Assembly: GCA_964578485.1 (NCBI GenBank) | Contig: CAZODA010000004.1 | Coordinates: forward strand, 72,199-136,198 | DNA: 64,000 bases | Reading direction: 5' to 3' | Source of the DNA: CAZODA01 sp964578485 | GTDB lineage: Bacteria; Bacteroidota; Bacteroidia; Bacteroidales; Marinilabiliaceae | In this document: piece by piece, positions 60,262-64,000 of the stretch | Position numbering within the stretch: position 1 is the first letter of the stretch | Layout: every line of letters begins with the position of its first letter | Program-made: the position numbers and the translations under genes | The notes under the pieces: generated by a model | Database searches by the model: none | What the model was told of the DNA's origin: nothing | Seen by the model: only the letters and a program-made list of their open reading frames with translations

Positions 60262-60287
60262 TAATTTTGCACTTTAATTTTTGGAGG
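60262..60287 (+). promoter_or_regulatory. typA -7 box and Shine-Dalgarno site
   Basis: TAATTTTG (60262-60269) matches TAnnTTTG exactly. GGAGG (60283-60287) lies 5 bp before the ATG, an unusually good ribosome site for this AT-rich genome. Confidence 0.65.
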
Positions 60288-60292
60288 AATAA

Positions 60293-62104
60293 ATGCAGAA
60301 GATAAAAAATATAGCCATAATTGCACATGTCGATCATGGAAAGACTACTCTGGTTGATAAAATGCTTATTGCCGGAAAAATCTTTAAAGATCATGAGCAG
60401 CCTGATGGTTTAGTTATGGATAATTATGACCTAGAAAGGGAAAGAGGAATTACAATTATATCAAAGAATGTATCGGTTCGTTGGAAAGATTATAAAATAA
60501 ATATTATTGATACTCCCGGACACTCTGATTTTGGAGGAGAGGTTGAGAGAGTATTGAATATGGCTGATGGTGTTTTGTTATTGGTAGATGCTTTTGAGGG
60601 GCCTATGCCACAAACACGATTTGTACTTCAAAAAGCCTTGAATATAGGCTTAAAACCTATTGTTGTAATTAATAAAGTTGACAAAGCCAATTGTCGCCCT
60701 GTTGAAGTCCAGGAAATGGTCTTTGATTTAATGTTCAATTTAAATGCCAGTGAGAATCAATTAGATTTTGTCACCTTATTTGGATCAGCAAAAGAAAATT
60801 GGATGTCGTCCGACCTAAATCAAAGGACCAATAATATAAATGCATTAATGGATGCCATTATCGAGTATATCCCGGATCCACCTAGGATAGAAGGTAATTT
60901 GCAAATGCTTATAACTTCACTTGATTATTCCTCTTATCTTGGGCGAATTGCAATTGGGCGTGTTCACAGAGCTAATTTAAAATCGGGTATGGAAATAGCC
61001 CTGGTAAATCGTAAGGGAAATATCTATAAAACCAGAATTAAAGAGCTTAATTTATTTGAAGGCCTGGACCGTATCAAAGTAAATGAAGTTGCCGCAGGTG
61101 AAATATGTGCTATTATAGGGCTTGATAATTTTGAAATTGGCGATACAGTTTGTGATCCAGATAATCCTGAGCCTTTAGATCCTATTGCTATTGATGAGCC
61201 CACTATGAGCATGTTGTTTACCATTAATAATTCCCCCTTTTTTGGTAAGGAGGGAAAATACGTTACATCAAGACATATAAAGGAACGACTCGATAAAGAA
61301 TTAGAAAAAAATCTTGCCTTAAGATTGGAAAAAACCGACTCCCCCGATGCATGGAATGTTTACGGGCGTGGTGTTTTACATTTGTCGATATTAATAGAAA
61401 CCATGCGACGTGAGGGTTATGAACTTCAAGTGGGACAACCTAGAGTTATAATAAAAGAAATTGCAGGTGAAAAATGTGAACCGATTGAAGAGTTGACTAT
61501 TGATTTACCCGACAAATTTTCAGGCCGCGTTATAGAAATGGTGTCTGCAAAAAAAGGAGAACTTAAAGTAATGGAACGAAAAGGTGACCAAATACATCTC
61601 GAATTCCATATTCCATCGCGTGGAATTATTGGTTTGCGCAACCAAATGCTTACTGCAACTTCCGGAGAAGCTGTAATGGCACATCGCTTTATTGAATTCC
61701 AAGCCTGGAAAGGACATATTGAAAAGCGCCAAAATGGTTCACTTATCAGTAATGAAAATGGAATAGCCTATGCCTATGCTATTGATAAACTTCAGGACAG
61801 AGGACAGTTTTTTGTTTTCCCACAAGAAGAGGTTTATATGGGACAAGTGATAGGTGAAAATAATCGTGAAGGAGATTTAACAGTAAATGTTGCAAGAAAT
61901 AAGAAGTTTTCTAATGTACGTGCCGCAGGCTCTGATGATAAAATAAAAATAGCACCTCCGATTATTTTTAGCTTGGAGGAAGCCCTCGAATATATACAGT
62001 CTGATGAATATGTTGAAGTAACACCAAAATCTTTGCGCCTAAGGAAAATTTTCCTTTTAGAGCATGAACGAAAACGCTTTGCAAATTATACACCTGCTTC
62101 CTAA
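60293..62104 (+). CDS. typA: GTPase TypA/BipA
   Basis: The 603-residue protein has all translational-GTPase motifs: AHVDHGKTTLVDKML (G1), RGITIISKN (G2), DTPGHSDFGGEV (G3), NKVD (G4) and a G5-like SAKE. EF-G-like domains and a BipA C-terminal domain follow (SPDAWNVYGRGVLHLSILIETMRREG, PKSLRLRKIFL). It acts in ribosome assembly and stress or cold adaptation. Length and order match the family. The upstream Shine-Dalgarno site confirms the start. Confidence 0.96.
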   Translation: MQKIKNIAIIAHVDHGKTTLVDKMLIAGKIFKDHEQPDGLVMDNYDLERERGITIISKNVSVRWKDYKINIIDTPGHSDFGGEVERVLNMADGVLLLVDAFEGPMPQTRFVLQKALNIGLKPIVVINKVDKANCRPVEVQEMVFDLMFNLNASENQLDFVTLFGSAKENWMSSDLNQRTNNINALMDAIIEYIPDPPRIEGNLQMLITSLDYSSYLGRIAIGRVHRANLKSGMEIALVNRKGNIYKTRIKELNLFEGLDRIKVNEVAAGEICAIIGLDNFEIGDTVCDPDNPEPLDPIAIDEPTMSMLFTINNSPFFGKEGKYVTSRHIKERLDKELEKNLALRLEKTDSPDAWNVYGRGVLHLSILIETMRREGYELQVGQPRVIIKEIAGEKCEPIEELTIDLPDKFSGRVIEMVSAKKGELKVMERKGDQIHLEFHIPSRGIIGLRNQMLTATSGEAVMAHRFIEFQAWKGHIEKRQNGSLISNENGIAYAYAIDKLQDRGQFFVFPQEEVYMGQVIGENNREGDLTVNVARNKKFSNVRAAGSDDKIKIAPPIIFSLEEALEYIQSDEYVEVTPKSLRLRKIFLLEHERKRFANYTPAS

Positions 62105-62299
62105 TTCATTATTATATTTTTTTACAGGTAAATTTGTAATATTCAATTAACTGTATTCTGATATCAATCAAAACTTTTAACCTTTAAATTTGGTTTAACT
62201 TAATACAAAGAAAGATAGATAAGATGAATTTTGCTTAATCATAGTATTAGGTTTTCGTACTTAAAAAATACTATCTTAGCAGAACAAAAGGAATTTTCT

Positions 62300-63175
62300 A
62301 TGATATCGGTTTGCATCCCGGTTTATAATTTTAACGTTATCTGCCTGGCAAAGGAACTAAGCAGACAGCTTGCGGTTAATCCTGTGTCAGCAGAAATACT
62401 GTTTCTTGATGATGGATCAAATGAGGCTTTCAGGGCTGTTAATCAAGAGATAAAAAACCTTCCGGGTGTAAAATATTATGAACAAAATAATGTAGGACGA
62501 TCCGGAACACGAAACAAACTTGCAGAACTTGCTCAAGGTGAAAACCTTATATTTATAGATGCAGATTGCTATGTCCCCGATGATTACTTGATTCGTTATT
62601 CAGAACAAAAAAATCCAGGTGCAGTTGTCGTTGGAGGAATAGATTATCCCCCAAAACCCTTCGATAAAATGCAGCATTTAAGATGGAAGGTTGGAGTTAA
62701 ACGTGAAATGAGGAATCCCGGACAAAGACAAAAACATGCTTATAAAAGTTTCCTTTCTTCAAATTTTATGATTTCTGCAGAACTGTATAAAAGACAACAG
62801 TTTAATCAACAACTTGAAGGATATGGGCATGAAGATACCCTCTATGGAATGGCATTATATGCAGCAAATATCCCTATAATTCATATTTATAATCCGGTAA
62901 TACATAATGGAATCGATAGAGCTGATGTTTATCTTGAAAAACTAAATGAAAGTGTAAAAAACTTGGCACGCATAATAGAAATGAATATAGATGCCAATTC
63001 TATTAAATTAATACGCCACTTCAAAATTGTTAGAAGACTGAGATTAAGTAAGTTGTCAGCATGTGTTTTTAAAAGAATAAAACCTTCCTTGCACAATTAT
63101 TTTTTAAAAGGAGGTAATTCCTTATTCCTTTTGGATATCTATAAAATAGGCCTGCTTTGCTGCATGGATAAATAA
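62300..63175 (+). CDS. Glycosyltransferase family 2 protein
   Basis: The ATG at 62300 is preferred to an upstream TTG at 62231 because the protein then begins MISVCIPVYNFNVICLAKEL, the first strand of a GT-A fold. ILFLDDGSNEAFR, NVGRSGTRNKLAELAQGENLIFIDADCYVP (DXD) and EGYGHEDTLYGMAL (base-catalyst region) follow. The 291-residue enzyme probably transfers a sugar at the cytoplasmic membrane. No other glycan gene is adjacent, so its pathway is uncertain. Confidence 0.82.
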   Translation: MISVCIPVYNFNVICLAKELSRQLAVNPVSAEILFLDDGSNEAFRAVNQEIKNLPGVKYYEQNNVGRSGTRNKLAELAQGENLIFIDADCYVPDDYLIRYSEQKNPGAVVVGGIDYPPKPFDKMQHLRWKVGVKREMRNPGQRQKHAYKSFLSSNFMISAELYKRQQFNQQLEGYGHEDTLYGMALYAANIPIIHIYNPVIHNGIDRADVYLEKLNESVKNLARIIEMNIDANSIKLIRHFKIVRRLRLSKLSACVFKRIKPSLHNYFLKGGNSLFLLDIYKIGLLCCMDK

Positions 63176-63269
63176 AAAAGGTGATTTATAATAAAATTGA
63201 TATACTACCAACCAAAAACAAGGTTTAGGTTTTATCTCAGCTAAATAATTTAATAAAAAAATTAATGAC

Positions 63270-63476
63270 ATGCTTACAGTAACTCCGCAATACATAACTG
63301 ATAATACAGGTAAGAAAATATCTGTTGTTCTTTCCATGAAGGATTTTAAAGCCATTATGGAAGAACTGGAAGAGTTGGAAGATATTAAGCTTTATGACGA
63401 AGCTAAAAAAGAGGATACAGGCGAACGTATTTCATTCTCTGAATACTTAAAAAACAGAAAAGCGAAAAATGCCTAA
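63270..63476 (+). CDS. Type II antitoxin (Phd/YefM-like)
   Basis: The 68-residue protein (MLTVTPQYITDNTGKKISVVLSMKDFKAIMEELEELEDIKLYDEAKKEDTGERISFSEYLKN) has the N-terminal beta-strand and helix of Phd/YefM antitoxins and an acidic tail. It overlaps the RelE-type toxin gene by 8 bp, which supports the assignment. Confidence 0.8.
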   Translation: MLTVTPQYITDNTGKKISVVLSMKDFKAIMEELEELEDIKLYDEAKKEDTGERISFSEYLKNRKAKNA

Positions 63477-63726
63477 CTATACTGTTGTATTATCTAAAAG
63501 AGCACAAAAGCAATTAAATAAACTTACCGACAATATTGCTGGGCCTATTTTTAATGCTATTGCCGGTCTCGAAGAAAACCCACGCCCCGTTGGGTGTAAA
63601 AAACTGAAAGGTAGGGACGGTTATAGGATTAGGGTAGGTAATTATCGTATTATTTTCGACATTTTTGACGCAGAATTTATTGTGGATATTATCGCACTCG
63701 GACATAGAAAAGATATTTATGAGTAA
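63469..63726 (+). CDS. RelE/ParE-family toxin
   Basis: The 85-residue protein is a RelE-fold toxin: YTVVLSKRAQKQLNKLTDNIAGPIFNAIAGLEENPRP, GCKKLKGRDGYRIRVGNYRIIFDI and VDIIALGHRKDIYE. The R-V-G-xY-R-I-I-F pattern and the final GHRKDIY are typical of mRNA-cleaving RelE proteins. It is translationally coupled to the antitoxin. This pair is outside the cassette region and has no attC-like site. Confidence 0.9.
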   Translation: MPNYTVVLSKRAQKQLNKLTDNIAGPIFNAIAGLEENPRPVGCKKLKGRDGYRIRVGNYRIIFDIFDAEFIVDIIALGHRKDIYE

Positions 63727-63778
63727 TAAATAATGGGGAACAAACCTTGGTTTTTATAATACTTTATTTAATGTAAAA

Positions 63779-64000
63779 TTATCTTCCCATTTCCTCTTCC
63801 TCAAATATCTCCTTCATAGTTATCCCCTCTTCCCCAACAAACAAATCAATAGGATAACATATGTCGGTATCAGGAATACAAATATTGATAAAAAAAGAGG
63901 TCCCTTTTTCTTGCACCTTTCTAATATGAAATGCCCATAGTTGATATTGGCTTATTTCCTCTAAAGGTATAATAGTTGAAAAATCATATTTATTAAACAC
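63779..64000 (-). CDS. Hypothetical protein, 5' end cut by window edge
   Basis: The frame is open to the right edge; the GTG at 63998-64000 need not be the true start. The visible 73 residues (MFNKYDFSTIIPLEEISQYQLWAFHIRKVQEKGTSFFINICIPDTDICYPIDLFVGEEG) end EIFEEEEMGR. I do not recognise the family. Confidence 0.5.
   Translation of the reverse strand: MFNKYDFSTIIPLEEISQYQLWAFHIRKVQEKGTSFFINICIPDTDICYPIDLFVGEEGITMKEIFEEEEMGR

Overview
The window looks like a chromosomal segment of an AT-rich Bacteroidota bacterium. Support: T9SS-type C-terminal tails on two secreted proteins, a DUF4271 protein next to uroporphyrinogen-III synthase, few Shine-Dalgarno sites, and several promoters of the Bacteroidota type (TAnnTTTG -7 box, sometimes with a TTG about 19-20 nt upstream). 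No integrase, phage structural gene, rRNA or tRNA was found.

Layout. 1-23.6 kb is core and envelope DNA: a partial glycosyltransferase at the left edge, a T9SS-secreted protein, homospermidine synthase, a PflX-like radical SAM protein, an EamA transporter, DNA polymerase I, an M24 peptidase, a CPBP protease, a flippase with three glycosyltransferases, and a large PAS histidine kinase. 43.8-64 kb is again core: YfhO-family membrane protein, GH3-like protein, deoxynucleoside kinase, DUF4271/HemD, RnpA/YidD, a giant alpha-2-macroglobulin lipoprotein, TatD, a sugar-dehydrogenase-like T9SS protein, TypA, a glycosyltransferase and a RelE-type toxin-antitoxin pair.

The exceptional part is about 23.65-43.8 kb. 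Every supported gene here is on the minus strand. Small genes or gene pairs alternate with about thirteen structured repeats, mostly 119-135 bp, whose two ends are imperfect inverted copies (families GGTTCAAGGCTTGGCGG... and CGTCTGACCAGCTTGCC...). Most begin 5-20 bp after a stop codon with GTTRRRY-like heptamers. This is the organisation of integron gene cassettes with attC sites, but no integrase lies in the window, so it resembles a CALIN (attC cluster lacking an integrase). Two cassettes retain matching inverted ends (GTTACAGGC/GCCTGTAAC around a restriction-modification cassette; GTTATGCCC/GGGCATAAC around a regulator cassette), as site-specific cassette insertion predicts.

The cassette cargo is mostly defence and addiction functions: two Fic proteins, MazEF-, HigBA- and ParDE-like modules, an XRE/TrlF-like PHP-ATPase/AlbA_2 operon, an Abi_C-like protein, a Vsr-methyltransferase fusion with a putative restriction enzyme, a HEPN-motif protein, a pentapeptide-repeat protein and small lipoproteins. 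Decay is visible: a frameshifted hydrolase fused to an HNH tail, an antitoxin fragment at the left edge, a half attC site, an IS21-like end without a transposase, and an interrupted attC at the yfhO edge. Several modules carry palindromes overlapping their own promoters, suggesting each cassette brings its own autoregulated promoter. All family names come from motif recognition by eye; no database search was possible.
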